From: Fragum whitleyi
Taxonomy: Eukaryota; Mollusca; Bivalvia; Cardiida; Cardiidae
Direction: 5' to 3'
Assembly (NCBI GenBank): GCA_948146395.1
Contig: OX411546.1
Span: forward strand, 22,732,449-22,796,448
DNA length: 64,000 bases
Numbering within the stretch: the stretch's first letter is position 1; every line of letters starts with the position of its first letter. Shown piece by piece: positions 31,501 through 46,500 of this stretch. Below the pieces are notes generated by a model, which worked only from the letters and a program-made list of their open reading frames with translations, made no database searches and was not told the DNA's origin. The translations under genes and the position numbers were made by a program.

Positions 31501-34500
31501 ATTAAACTCGTCATCTATAAACAGATAAAAACTCGGGGTAGCCTCGTTTTTATCTGTTTATAGATGACTCGTTTAATAAATTCGGTATTCAATGACCACT
31601 CATTAAATATCCTCTATGTACAAACCTGTATAAGACCTAAGGGTTTATTGAGGGTTTTAGTTAATACTGCATGTTTATGTTCCTCGTCCTGGATAATATC
31701 AGAGAATTTGTGACCTCTGTCTGGGGGGCTCTGAGCCATCGCCATGTTCCAGGGGTTGTCTGGAGATCGTGCCATCTGACCTGGGTCCTCCCAGGCCTTC
31801 TTCTTTATATTGTCGGTCTTCATAGCAGGCGTCACCTTACTATTGCTGGGTAAACCCCAACTGAAAGTACAGACATGATTCTAGAATCACAATACAGTGC
31901 AGTCAATGTACAATGAGCTCCGTTTCAACGAGATGCAGCTTACAACGAGCACATTGCTAAGTCCCCATCATTATCCTTCTTATTCTCTTATGTTTTCTAT
32001 TGGCAATAGTGAGATTGGTTCGAATAAGATATCGCATAATGTACACATTTCCTCTTGCTGAACTTAGATTTTCAGACCTTATATCAAGGTCCCGATCATC
32101 GTGTTGTTGCAATTACATATCAAGGTAATTGTCAATATTCAGATCAACAGGTTATGATTATACTAAATATTGTAGTTTACATTGACGCTTAAAAAGCATT
32201 ACAGAGATTTATTGAGTGCAAGGCTGATATCAAGCAAAGCAAATTACGAACTTGCCAATATTGAACCATTATTACAAGAAAAATTCAGGAACCAAAAATG
32301 ACAATCTAAATTTACAGCGTTTTTTTAATAAATTTTACATCCAGATCTATTATATACTATTTTAAGGTGTACATGTATATTATTCGTATTTTATTTGTAT
32401 TCCTGTACATTAAAATATCAAGAGTTATCCATTTTTTTACTCTCTAAACAGAAGATGTATACACATGCTGCTGTCAACTTCAGTTGAAATCTAAAGTAAA
32501 CAAATGGTAAGTGGATTTACATTCTCCCCTGTTACAACCAGACCCAGTTATATCAAAGTAATTGGCAATGTGCCGACCATCTCCTTATATGCAGAGCACA
32601 CTGTATAAGCAAAGTCATTACTAACAGCACCAAAATCAAGGATTAAGTCCTAATGGTCATGAAAAAAAATGTTGGATCACTAGAAATTCAAATTTTTAAA
32701 GGACAGCATAATAATTTACCTCAAAATATTTCTTGACCCCGAACCTTTATCCTTCTTCAGTTTTGTATCCGAGTTTGACTGTTTGATGTTAGGGGTTTGA
32801 CCCTTCTTTGACCCCTGGTCAGTGTGTTTGGGTCCCATTGGTGACTCCACAGACTGTTCTTCAAGCATAAGATTTCGGAAGGACTGAACTGTCTGGTTTA
32901 CAGATCCCCTTAAAAAAAGATTTTCACTCTATGCTTCTTAAAACTTTCTTCAAATAGTATTAATTTTCTGACAATTAACCCTTGTCATGCTGAACCCAGA
33001 ATATTCCTGCTTTGGCAGGAGCTATAGACAAACATCAGCCTGCACATATGTGCAGTCTGATGTTAGTCTACACCACCTGTTTCTCACTTTCAAACCAGAA
33101 TTGTCAAAAGATTTAGTTTTTCAAATAAAAATTGACCTACAGCTGGAACTTACAGTGCTTTATGCCCTTTGATTTTTATGAAAAAATTTGGGCAAAATTT
33201 ATTCAGCATGACAAGGGTTAGCTAAACCTTGTCTAGACAGATCTATCTTTCTCTCATTTAAGAGCATCATCGTGTACAACATTTATTTCTTCAACTTTCA
33301 ACTTTCTGATGCTTTTGAATTGATCTTTAGAATTTATATGCATTCCAAATACATAATTATACTTCCTAAACATCAGAAATATGGAGAGAAACTACAATTT
33401 AATGTTGGTTATAAAATTTTCTTTTTTCACTACAATTTAATATTGGATTGAAGTTTATAATACAATGTATTTCATAAAATTTAATTATGTGACCTGTAAC
33501 ACAAAAATGGACAATCTGGGAACACCGTAAAATAAATATTTGAAAAAGAAATTGGTACAGCAAAAATCAATCAGAAGTTGCATTTCTAAAATTCTTATAA
33601 TGGAAGGTAGAATGATCATTCTAGATTCAGAAAATAAGCCAGGTGTGAAAAGTTTCAATTCTAATCAGCCTGGGCTATCTGACTACAGTGTACACCTTAC
33701 ACACTACCCAGATAGTCCCTTTTTGTGTGCTGGGTCTAATAATATTTCAATTAAAGACAAATTTTTATATTACTGGGATCGGAAAACAAACTTATTTGTT
33801 AAACAAATTCTGATCTATACCATGTATAATGTGTGGTGTCCGTGGTCTAGGGGTAGAGCGTCAGCCTCTTGACCCAAAGGTCCTGAGTTCGATTCCCAAG
33901 AGCGGCTATCGATCTTGGTTCTTTCCCAGGCCCACACATTCAGCGCGAGTACTGGTGAATTTTCCAGGAAGCAGAATCAAGAGGGATTAATCTAAGTTGT
34001 AAGAACATGTTTCCCAATCGATGTAAAATAAATAGGTTTTAACCCAAAATCTATACCATGGACAAAATCCAGTTTGCTTGATCTCGGGTCCTTCATTGTT
34101 ATTTTGCTCCTGCTTTTCATCATTAGCTGCCTTTAACTGGGCTTTCTGTTGCTTTTTCACAGCTTTCCATGAAAATCCAGGTGGTTTCTTGGGACTGCAA
34201 ATTTATAGAAGATAATTGAGCCTGTGTGTGACATTTCCAACCATTAGAAACATGCATGAGGTTCAAACAATGAGCAGGCTATGACCTTGAAGGATAACCT
34301 TGACCTTGGATGTGTTTTGTTGAGAGGAACCTTCATGCCAAATAAATGCATTCTAACTGTAAGAGAGTTGAAATTTCAAGAAAATGTTTAGTTTCAGGTT
34401 AAGTTTGGCAGTCAAGTTTTTGCAGACAGGCTGACAGACTGGCAGATGGACAGACAGACAACAATATGCCCTGAATCTATCATTGCAGGGAAATAAAAAT

Positions 34501-37500
34501 ATGAATGTGCACCACTTACTGATTCAACCTCATTTTTGGGACATTCTGTTTAATATGTAAGAAAACATAGATACAAAAGATAAAATTCTGATTATCCAAC
34601 TATTTCTTCTTTACTATAGGGATGAGTGTCTTTTTCACTGCATTTATTGGGATATAAAGTGCAATTGCCTTAGCACATGGCAAATAACGCCTGTAGGGCG
34701 TTATGTTTCAGCCATGTGCTAAGGCAATTGCACTTTATACCCCAATAAATGCAGTGACAAAGACACTCGTCCCTTATAATTGAAATTCTGTATAGATTAC
34801 ACAATCTATTTTTAGATCATGTATTTTTCATCTTGCTATCAAAGTGAACTGTCATAGTGTAAAACAAATGATACACAAATAAGCAACAACTTTAAAATTA
34901 GTAGAGGTTCTTATGACAAAAAACTTGATTCTACCAAGTTAGTCTGTATTTTTAAACGAAAATGGCATGGCTGGTCTTAGTTGAGAGGGTTGCTTGATGA
35001 TCTTCATTGACTCGCAGTTTTCTAGGTTTATTTACGTCGGCTCAGAATCAGAACTGTTTTTTTTCGATCGTAAATTCTTTCGAAAATATCTTAATTTATA
35101 ATAAATCAAATGGCAATGTTGTGTTGATGATCAGGAACTAGGTTAATTCGAGTTCCTTCAACACCCGAAAGACCTATTGCATTTTATACAGAAATAAAGT
35201 GCAATGGATTTCCCCACATGATGCGTTTTAAACCAATCAGAATTCTTTATTTAAATTGGATTGCAATTATTGTATTCTAAAAACATTTTAAAACTTTTGT
35301 CTATATTGTTCAAGCCAAACGAGAAGCTCTTGAGGGCAAATATCACTCCACTGGCACTCAATGCCCACAGATTTATGAAAATTCATTTATAAATAGAGTA
35401 TTTTTAATGAGTGTTCATGGAATACTGAATTTATTAAACAAGTCATCTATAAACAGATAAAAACGAGGCTCCGCCGAGTCGTTTTTTTCTGTGTATAGAT
35501 GACGCGTTTAATAAATTCTGTATTTTATGAGCAAAAATTTTATATTCTATTTATAATATGATCCGAATTTTTGCGAAAAATTGTGAAAAATCTTGAGATT
35601 CAAAGTTTCTTTTTGCCGTGGAACTCATAACGCTGTTTAAAAATGATGTCGGAAAACATAGACACTATGAAGTCATTTTTGCGGTTACAAAATAGCGTTG
35701 CAATTCGCTGTGAGCTCATTTGCATAGTTATTCCACTAGTGTAATAACGTGTATTATCAAAAATATTCAACAGGTTTATTTCACTCCCGTGATGTAGGTC
35801 ATATTATAAATTGCATTAAAAGTATTAAGCTTAGTCATAATCTATTTGTAAGTAGATAATCATCAGAGACCAAGGTTTGTTAATGCATTAAATGAAAAAA
35901 TCTTAAGTCAACAAACAATCTTACACAAAAGTTCCCTTTTTCCATGACAAAGAATATCATTTCAAAGGGGTTTCATACTTTGTACTTGAGTGCAAAGGGG
36001 GATATAATTTGCAAGCTGCTGGCTTGTCAGCCTGAACACAGGGCAGGTCTTGTTTTTTACCTGGTCGCCTATTTATAAGATAGAATTATGTGAGGATCTT
36101 TGTTAATTTGATGTTGGTTTTGTTATGTTTTTAATAATCTTACAGTCTAAACACAGAAACTGGAGTACCTAACAATGGATTCACGATATTTCTCACACCA
36201 GTACTACCAAAACATCTTTTCCTAGCCTCCAGCTGCTATCCCTTATAGGTCTAGGTTTATCAACCCTTTGGTGGAAGACAAATAATCCGAAGGAAGGATG
36301 AGTGCTGCCCTGGGAAATGAGAATCTAGGTATCTAAAAGCCTCCCCTATTTTACCACAGGATGCTCATAAATACATTTAACAGGAGATGTTTGTAAAACA
36401 TTTATGCCCCCCCCCCCATTAAAGCAGGTCAATTGCCTATTCTTTGTCAATCAACAAAGGGCAATAACTCACAAAATATGATGAGTAGAGTTATTGTGCA
36501 CTGCACTTCTCCTCAATGAGATCTATCCGACTGTGAAGTTTCTTGATTCTAGCTTGCATACTTTTTGAGATATGCTCTGGACAAAAAAACGGTCTACTGA
36601 CAGACCGACCAACAAATGCTAGGCAATTTAACCCCTCCTCTTCGAAGGGGGGCATAAACACAAAATTCATCTTACCAAGGGGCATTTTTTCTCTGAGTCT
36701 GTTCTTGTTTCATTATATCCCTCAGACTGACACATGGACTTTTGACTGGTTCTCTGGGAGAAGTCGGGGACCAGCCGTCTGGTTTGTTATCATCTCCAAT
36801 ACTCTCATCATTTTCCTTATTAAGAACAAAGGTTTGTTATTTTAAAAACAAAATGTGTTTGTAAAACTATTTTGACCCTCAAACAGCTCTTTTTTTCAAA
36901 GTTTGACCTTGATAAACAACCTTTACCAATGACCTTGGCATTTTGTATGCATTCAAATGAAATGTACCTCCATGCCATATATAATACGTACTTAGTGTTT
37001 TGTATGAAATAAATATCTAACAAGGTTGGGAGAATTGTTATTGTCGAGGCTCTGCCGAGACATTTATCAATTCTCACAACCGAGTTAGATATTTTTTCAT
37101 ACAATACACTTAGTGTGTATTATTTTTATCTAATAACCTCTATTTGTCTTGTTTTCATCAATGTTTCTAACTGAAATGCAAGTTTCTAAAAATAACCGCA
37201 TTACATCATTGTTCTAAAAATAATTATGTGATATCATAAAAAATATCAAACGGGATGTTATCACACGGATATTTGTACAGTTATAATATGAACTTTGAAT
37301 ATTAAATACTTTTGTTCATAGCAAGACATAAATGTTTTATTTCCTGGTAAAGTTTTTAACAGCCAGTTATAGTGATTCAAAAGCTATAACCATTGTTTAA
37401 GGTGTTAGCAGACAAACATTATAGGGATGAGTGTCTTTTTCACTGCGTTTATTGGGGTATAAAGTGCAATTGCATTAGCACATGGCAAATAACGCCCGTA

Positions 37501-40500
37501 GGGCGCTATGTTTAAGCCATGTGCAAAGGCAATTGCACTTTATACTCAAATAAATGCAGTGAAAAAGACACTTATCCCTTATAATTGCAATCCTCTAGAT
37601 CAAAGAAACTATTTAAATACTCAGTCAAACATTAAAGCTTCAAGTCTACTTTCTGCGTGTATAGATTACACAATCTATTTTTAGATCGTGTATTTTTTTT
37701 TAATCTCGCTATCAAAGTGAAATGACGTAAGGTAAAACAAATGATACACAAATAAACGACAACTGTGAAATTTGCAGAGGTACTTATGACAAAAAACTTG
37801 TTTCTGCCAAGTTAGTCTGTATTTTCAAACGAAAACGGCGTGGTCGGCCTTAGTTTAGAGGGTTGCTTGATGGTCTTTGCCGACTCGCTGTTTTCTAAGT
37901 TTACATCGGCTCAGAATCAGAACTGCATGCTTGTAATCGTAAATTCTATCGAAAATATCTTAATTTATTATAGATTAAATAGCAATGTTGCGTTGGTGAT
38001 TGGGAACTATGTTAATTCGAGTTCCTACAACACAGGACTTGCAGATCAAAGGTCGGGGGTTTCCTGAAAGACCTATTGCATTTGATACAGAAATTAAGTG
38101 CAATGGATTTCCCCACGTGATGTGATTTAAACCTATCAGAATTCTTTATTTTATTGCATTGCAATTATACAATTCTAACAACACTGTGGTATGAAATCTA
38201 AATAATTTAATATTAGATGATTCCATCAATTTTTGTGCATTCTGATTGGCTGAAAAATTAGTTTTATTTGCAATGAAAACAATTTTTAGTACCCATCCAT
38301 TTTGTAAGCTTTCACAAAAAATAGTCATTTAAGAAATCGTAATTATTGACAAATCTTTACTTTTTTTGCTTCATAATATTATATCATAGGATATGAAGAT
38401 AGTATTTGTTGATTTCATGGAGGAATGTAACCAAAAACCTTATCTCACACATGTATGAATCAGCATATTCATAGTGTGATTAGGTTTTTAGTTTCATACC
38501 TCAATGAAATCAACAGAAACTCTCTTTAACTCTTAAATAAATTAGGTAAGGAGTATGTAACATCTTATTTTGAAGCAAAGCACTAGACCATATATATAAA
38601 TATACCACTGTATCTGTCACACTTATTTGCAACTGTTTAAATTTCTCCTCAGGTGAAGTTTCAGGGCTAACTTCCACTAAATCTTCATCTGATCTCACAC
38701 TGATATCAGAACTAATTGACATCTGTCGCTCAGAAAGTCTCCGCCCATTTTTTTCTCCTTTAGGAATATTCTTCCTGTCATCTGTCCCACTCTTTGTTCG
38801 AGTCCTTTTCTTCTTTGGTTTAGCTTTCTTAGAATCAAATGCCGTAGATAGACTTTGTGTGTCAAAACTATCGACCAATGAGGCGAGATATTGACTATCT
38901 GGAGGCTCATCGTAAGGTGTGATCATTCTTCTGGACATATTGTCAATCTAGAAATAGACAAAACATGGGTCAGAAAAAAAGCTGAACCTACATAAAAATA
39001 TATATAGTTTATATACCTACAGGTAATTACAAAAATTATGTGTTGATTGAAATTGATTTTCAGATAACAAAAAGACGTAAGAACTTTAAATTTATCTATC
39101 TTGGATGAATTTTTACATCTAAGAAAGTCTTAGTTTCTAAGAATTTACTCGACACATTCAAGATTATCCTGGACATAAGTTAAATGGGAAATTTTCAAAG
39201 ACCAAAGACCCAAACCTACCGACTGCCTGTAATAGGTTGTTAGCTCTTCCATCACCTCATCACTGATCATATCCAAATATCTGGGAAATAAATAAACCCT
39301 TGTCATGCTGAATAAAAATCTTTGCAAATTAATGTAAAATCAAAGTGCTAAAAGCACTGGAAGTTACCAAATGTGAGTGAGTTTTGATTTTGGAAATGAA
39401 TTATTTCACACCTTTCTTGTTTAAAAATGAAATTCAGGTGGTATGAACTAAGATCAGACTGCACATATGTACAGGCTGATCTTTGTCTATACCTCCTGTC
39501 AAAGCAGGAATATTCCGGGTTCAGCATGACAAGGGTTAAGATAATATTTAGGATAATTGTTTATTTACGTATAACAGCAATTTATCTTCCATTAAGTGAA
39601 CAACAAAAGCTGAATTTTCATGAGGGTGAAAATATAGCTATTGATGTTCAGAAATCAAAGCTTCATTGATCTTATCCAAAAACTAGAAAGCCATGAATGG
39701 CTTGAGTCGCTCCACAGGCTTGATATTCTTGTAAATTAAAGCAAATCAAAGTTTTGACTATTTGACTAGATCATTAAATATTTTGAGTTTTACTGATGTT
39801 GAAAATGATTTTCAAAGTTTCAACTATTTAACATATATAGAGAAATGACCTCCGCCTTTAAAAGACATATTTTTCATCCAATCAAAATAATTTTTGGCTG
39901 CATGTTAATGGGTCACCAAAAGATCATACCAAAAATGTTTGATTGATATCCATCAGTTTCAATCTGAGAAAATGATTTGCAAAGTTTCCACTGTATCACT
40001 TTTTGAACTAGAAAGCCATGAATGGCTTGAGTCACTCCACAGGCTTGAAATTCTTGTAATAGCGAATCTTAGTTTTGACCAGATTTTTAGATATTTTGGG
40101 TCTACTGATGTTGCAATGATTTTCAAAGTTTCCACTATACAACATTTATAGAAATGACCTCCGCCAATAAAATAATTATCTTTCATCCAATGACAATCAT
40201 TTTTGGCTGCATGATAATGGGTCACCCAAGGATCAATCTGGTAAAATTTTGTTGATATCCACCTATTACATTCTGAGAAAATGATTTTCTAAGTTTTCAC
40301 TATATAACATATAGAGAAATGACCTCCGCCCATTAAAATCCATATTTTTCATCAGATCACAATATTTTTTGGTAGACTGATAAAGGGTCACCCATGAATC
40401 ATTGCAGTGAAAATTTGGTTGATATCCATCATTTACATTCTGAGAAAATGATTTTGAACGTTTCCACTATATAACATATAGAGAAAGACCTCCGCCCAAA

Positions 40501-43500
40501 AAATGCACATTTTTTGTCCGATCACAATAATTTCTTGTAGACCAATAAAGGGTCACCCAAGGAACATTCATGTAAAATTTCATTGTTATCCATCAATTAG
40601 AATCTGAGAAAACTCACTTTTTACCATATTTGGAAATTAGCCACGCCCATTTAATCCATGTTTTTCATTGGATCAAAATTTCTTGAACAACTTTGAAAGA
40701 GAGTCACCCAAGGATCATTCCTGTGAAGTTTGCTTTATATTCATCCAGCAGTTTCTGAGGAGAAGATATTTAAAGAAAAAGTTTACGACCGGACGGACGG
40801 ACGGACGACGGACACAACGCCATGACAATAGCCCCAGTGGCTTTCAGCCAGTGGAGCTAATAAAACCAAAAATTTATTTATTATTACAAAAATGAGATAA
40901 AATGTGAAAATAAGACAATTTCTCTAAATTAGCATGTGATTAGCAACGCATATATCATGTGTTTAATGGACCCTGTTTAGATAATGTAAAATAGTGTAAA
41001 ATTAACAAAAGCAGTGTATTATCTTTGGGTATGACACTCATTTGATGATGAGATTATCAAATTTTATGAAGATATCTTAAATAATAACAGAGATATGACC
41101 AAGATTAAAGTTTGTCATGCTAACACCAACGCCAATGATGCAAAGTTGATCATTATACCTCAGGTTTTCTCCGAAAACAGCTGAGCTAATAATCTACCAA
41201 AGATCAAGAAAGAAAATGTGTTAATATGGACTCTAACTATTTTCACAATAATTCATATAAATATCTACATCTAATAACTAGATTTTGAAGGCACCTGTAC
41301 ACAATAGCCCTGTGAAGTAATCATTCAAATCAGGGCATGATTTCCTAAATGCTTTCGAGTATTTTGTCCATCTGAATTTAGAATTTAACTTTGAACACAA
41401 AAAGTAAGAGATTATTGAAATGCATACAAAACAATATACTTTAAAGATTGCCAATTGGCAAGCAAAAAGACTGAAACATATCTAAGTGTATTGATAATAA
41501 ATATCTTTTGGATTAGACTGCCAATACACAAATAAGCTAAGACCTTTTTTTGGTCTTTCTCGAAAAGGACTTTAGTTTATAATAATAACCAAACTAGATC
41601 TAAAAACTTAAAACTGAACAACCAATGCAAATCTCATTAGATTCCAAATCTCATGTGAAATGTAATATCATGAATTTTGACGGATGAATTCTCAAAGATT
41701 TTAATCTCACCTATTTTCCAGAAGGGTAGAGAGGTTAATCACTATATACTGTTGACATGTAGCCTGGAGTTGTCCAGCGTTGTATGTGGATGAAAACTCC
41801 AGCAATTCTCCTACATTCTTCAGAGTGACTGAAAGGGAGTGTACAATGATTGATCAAGTTCTTCTACTTCTGCTTTTATTAGGAAGGTATAATTCTTACA
41901 GCAATAACTTTGATGTCTAATTAAGTATGTCTGTATGATGAAAAAATTCTTCTCTCTTGACAACTTTTAATTTTTCACAAATTTGACCTTAAAAAAATGA
42001 CCTTGACACATTACCTTGAGTAATGTATCAAAAAAAATCTTGTCCAAAGCAATCATCATCTTAAATATGAAGACTTTATCACTTACCATTAAAAAATTAT
42101 GGCCAATGTTTCGGGTTTTTTTTCTTCTGACAAATAGACAAAGTAATAGACAAACAGACAGACCAAAAACAATATGCCCCTGCTCTATATATATGGAGAA
42201 TAAAATGTCTGTAAACTGCTTTACTGAACCAACTTTACTGAACCAAATTTATTTTGAAAAGATTTTAATGATGACAATAAGTACTCTAGCCAAACCAATA
42301 TCAGACTTACTCAAATGAGCAATGGCTGCTTCACACATTTCCTTCAGCCTTGTAACAAGTAACTGGTCAGCCACAACTAGTATGTTACACAGAAACTCTA
42401 TCTTCTGGGTTTCTACAAGAGAAATTTTAGAAAAAATTTTACAAAAAGAATTATCTTTATTTAAATTTTTCTGATGGAATATCTTAAATTCTTTGTTGAT
42501 TTTTACTTTGTAATTTCTCAACAAAATTATGAAATTATCAAGATGATTTATCATACAAGAACAAGATACGGGTATGAAAATATGGCTTTTATTGTTCACA
42601 TAATAAATCACCGCCATCATAGGGCAGTTCGTAGTGTGTAGGACTGTCAATCTAGAGATTCCGGTCCCCTAAGGTGGGACTCATTCTTTCCGACTATTTG
42701 TCTATCACCAATGGGTTGATAATTGTAGACCTATGTAAGATAGCAACTTGAGGCTGGAAAGGTATGTGATGGTAATACTTGTGAGAGAAATACCAGGAAT
42801 CCATTGTTAGGTGCTCCAGCGGCAGCAATGTAACTGAAAAAGTCTTGAAAGTGGTGTAAAAGTCCATTCAGTCAATCAATCAATCAAATTGATGTATCAA
42901 TCTTGCGCCAAGTCAAACAATTTTCACTATATAACATTAAAATCTAAAATTTTAACGCTTTAAAGGATTGATAATTCTATCCAAATTAATAACCCTCCAT
43001 TAAACTCAGTAATGTTGAGTATAAGGATAATTAAAATCAAAGACAAAAGTCAGGCAACTCCTTTACAAATAACATTTGAATAACATTTACAAAGTATTTC
43101 TTGACAACAAGTCAAACAGCATTAAATCAAAGGACATGAATAAGAATGAAACAAAGCCATTGTAAGCAGATAAACTCTAAACCAACAGCTTCCCCCTTTT
43201 CCTATTTTTTTTTCAAAACATTTGTATTCTTACAGTAAGATAAGAACGGCAATGGTTCCGCAACATGGCAGAACTCATGAACTTTCACAATGTTGACTGA
43301 GGTTTCCTAATGAAAATCATTAGGAAACCTGGGTTAACACTGTTTAAGTTCATTACTTCCAAAATGTTGCAGAACTATTATGGATTCACTACCTTAATAA
43401 AAGTCCATATTGTCAAACATTTTATCAGACTTACTTTCCATGAAAGGACACTCATCTGTGTATAGAAAGTCCAGAAGAATCTCCAATATGTCACTGGGAA

Positions 43501-46500
43501 CTGGCAAACTTAATGGTTTGGAGGTTGAAGTCTGAAATCATACATCAATGATTTCAAGTACTTGTCAAATTTATAATTAGATGACAAAATAGCAGTATGG
43601 AAGTCACTTTAGGACACGAAATATACAAAGTATAAATTTAATAATCTAATCTTATGTATCAAAAAAACTTGTTAAACTTCTAATGTACCATTTTATCATG
43701 TGAAATTATTATTTAACATGTTTTTTTTCAACACTTTATATGAGTACAAAGTTTCTGTAGAGACTAATCAGAGGTTTAAATATGTGCTTTGTAGATAGCT
43801 ACTAAATCATTCATTTATTTATTTGTGAATGGCAGCCATCTTACCTCCATCCAGCCTGTGGCTAACATACTGTGGAAATATTCCAGCCTGGCCACTAATA
43901 CACATCTATGACATTGAAACACAATACCATCCTCTGACTTCAAGCTTACATCGTACATCTCCAACTTAGTGTCTCTGAAATTGACAACATACAATTCACA
44001 TGGATCAAATGTTCACATAACCTAGTGATACAATAAAAGCTCTTCATTGAAAGATTTAATTTGACATGAATACATGTTACTATCCACCAAAGTCATTATG
44101 ACAATCTGTAGAGTTTTTGAGCAATAGAATATTTTATTTTGTTTAAGGTTTTTATAGCACAATCAACAGACAGAGAAATAAGTTAAACAATGCGCATGTA
44201 AAACACTAATGCCCCCAAAACGCCAATTTTTAGAAGTTTTACTTTGATATTTGACCTTGCCCCCCTTTAGATGACCTTGATGCTCAAAGATGGAATGAGA
44301 GGAACTTTTATGCAAAATAGGAGCATTAAAAATTGAATAGTGTTTGCAGGCTCTGACACAATTTGAACACAAAGATAAGGCAATGCAATCTAGCTCTTCG
44401 AAGTCTGAAGTCCTTATGGTAGTCGACCCGTTATAGTCCTGCAACATTTCGAACTTATGAACTTTCACTATGTTGACCAAGGTTTCCTAACGAAAATCGT
44501 TACTTCCAAAGCTTTGCAGAACTATAACGGTTCCACTACCTTAACCACTGCACTGCCAATCCAAACACAGTGTTAAGTTTGCAGTTTCAGTTTCTACATA
44601 CAGAAACCCTCGTTTATTTACTTCGAACAAAGTCAAAGAATCTATACAGATAGATTGTGAAGCATTGTTAAAACTTACTTCAATTTATTTCTGTCAAAGT
44701 GTAGTGGTGACCTTGGGATTGTCTCTTTAGCAGATCTAACATAGCCATTAGCATAGGCAAAACACTCGAGGCTGAAATATGTTTAAAAGTAATTAAAGAA
44801 GACTATCAATGAAAGAATAGCATTCATAATGCGATCAACTGTATTTATGTGGCAAAACATTTAAAAATTATTTGTTTGTTCCATTTAAATGGAATTTGTT
44901 AAAGCAAATAACATGACATTTTTTTATTCTTTAGGAATTTATCATACAACAAATTTGAATTTAGCTATAGAAAATACACATATACAAGGGTATAACATCA
45001 TGTTAAGAAATAACCAAACAACATCAATATTCATGTTGATCCTATATTGTTTAATTTTATTTGCAATATTTATAAGTTCCTACAATAAGAGGAAGTTACA
45101 ATAATTTCACACATGTTCTCACTATTGCAAGTTCAGCAATAAGTCTTCAAAATTGAAAACTAACCGTTTTACAAGCCCTGGTATACCCCATCTGTTTCCT
45201 ATATCCGACAACATTTTTAATGGATTCTTTCCCTCTTCCTGATTACTTTTACTCTGAGAACCCTTTCTCTTCCCATCTTTACCCTTCTTCCTCTTATTCT
45301 GCTCTCGAGCTTCAAATGCAGAAACACTATGATTGTCTATCGCATCATCTGTTGCTTCAATTTCCATATGGAAAATATCGTCTTTAACAACACCTGTCTG
45401 ATTATCAGACAGCACAAATTTGGCACCAATGGATAATAAATCACACAAGTCTGTGTATATATACATGATTAACTGTTCAAATATCTGCGGGTGAACGTTG
45501 CTAATCTTTATAATTGGAATGTTGTCTACGTCGCTGGCAGATAGAACACATTTTGGATAAATACTGTGGAAGTTGGCACATCGACTCACTAGAATATATT
45601 TGTGTACTGGCCATCTCTGACCATGAACCTGTAACAACAAGGTAACTTTTGCTTTAAACGATGAAAATAATTTATATATGAAAGTGCTAACTTTGTAGAA
45701 AGTTGGATAACACAAATGAATTTGAAGACTTCTGGGAGCTATATTTTTTAATGCTTATGGTATTCAAAGCTTTTTTTACTATGAAGGAATACTAACAAAG
45801 TAACCATAACCATGGCTCAGAGCAAAACACTTGTAACTGCCTATATGTTTATAGGCAGTGACAACTGTTTTGTGCTGAGCCATTGATAAGACAATCTGCA
45901 CTCTAACTCAACTGAATGAAGATTTCTAGAAGACAATGAAACACACTGCCCTTCTGGTGTGACCCCTTAGTTCTTTTAAGCAACTTTTCTTTTAAACCTC
46001 AGTACAAGTAACCAGATCATTTCACTCCAGAGTCTTTGCTCATATTGTAAACAAGTTTCTGATGTTTGACATTCTTATCAAGACATGAACAGAACAACTT
46101 GTTGACTTCATGGTAGACTGAAAGTAAAACCTGATCACAATGTATGAATATGTGAAGTGGATTCTTATATGTTATTAGGTTTTTAGTTTCACACTTCCAT
46201 GAAACCAATGAATATTCTCTTCATATCTTATAATTCAATACATTGTATCATGAAATGTTATGATTTGTCAAAAATGAAACAAAATTCTTACATGAACTTT
46301 TTGTAGAAACTTACAAAATAGCTGCATACTCAAAATTGTTTTCATTGAGAAATAAAATACATTTTTTCAGGTATTCAGAATGCTAGAAGATTGATTGGAT
46401 CATCTAAAATAAAATTATCACTATGTTACTTATTTAATACAAGACTGAGTTTACCTCCAAAATGACATCATGAATGAGGTCATATTCATCTGCTTCATCC

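Noticed and set aside
21022..31625. A functional operon-like link between CAT and IBTK
   Set aside because: They are convergent on opposite strands with about 5 kb of repeats between them and have no known shared pathway.
36543..36845. 100-residue + strand frame over IBTK w18
   Set aside because: It is the antisense shadow of w18 plus a family G repeat; the - strand matches IBTK.
38510..38605. Extension of the IBTK w17 reading frame past 38606
   Set aside because: The extension (YLYIWSSALL...) has no similarity to IBTK, and exon w18 joins in phase from the GTATAT donor.
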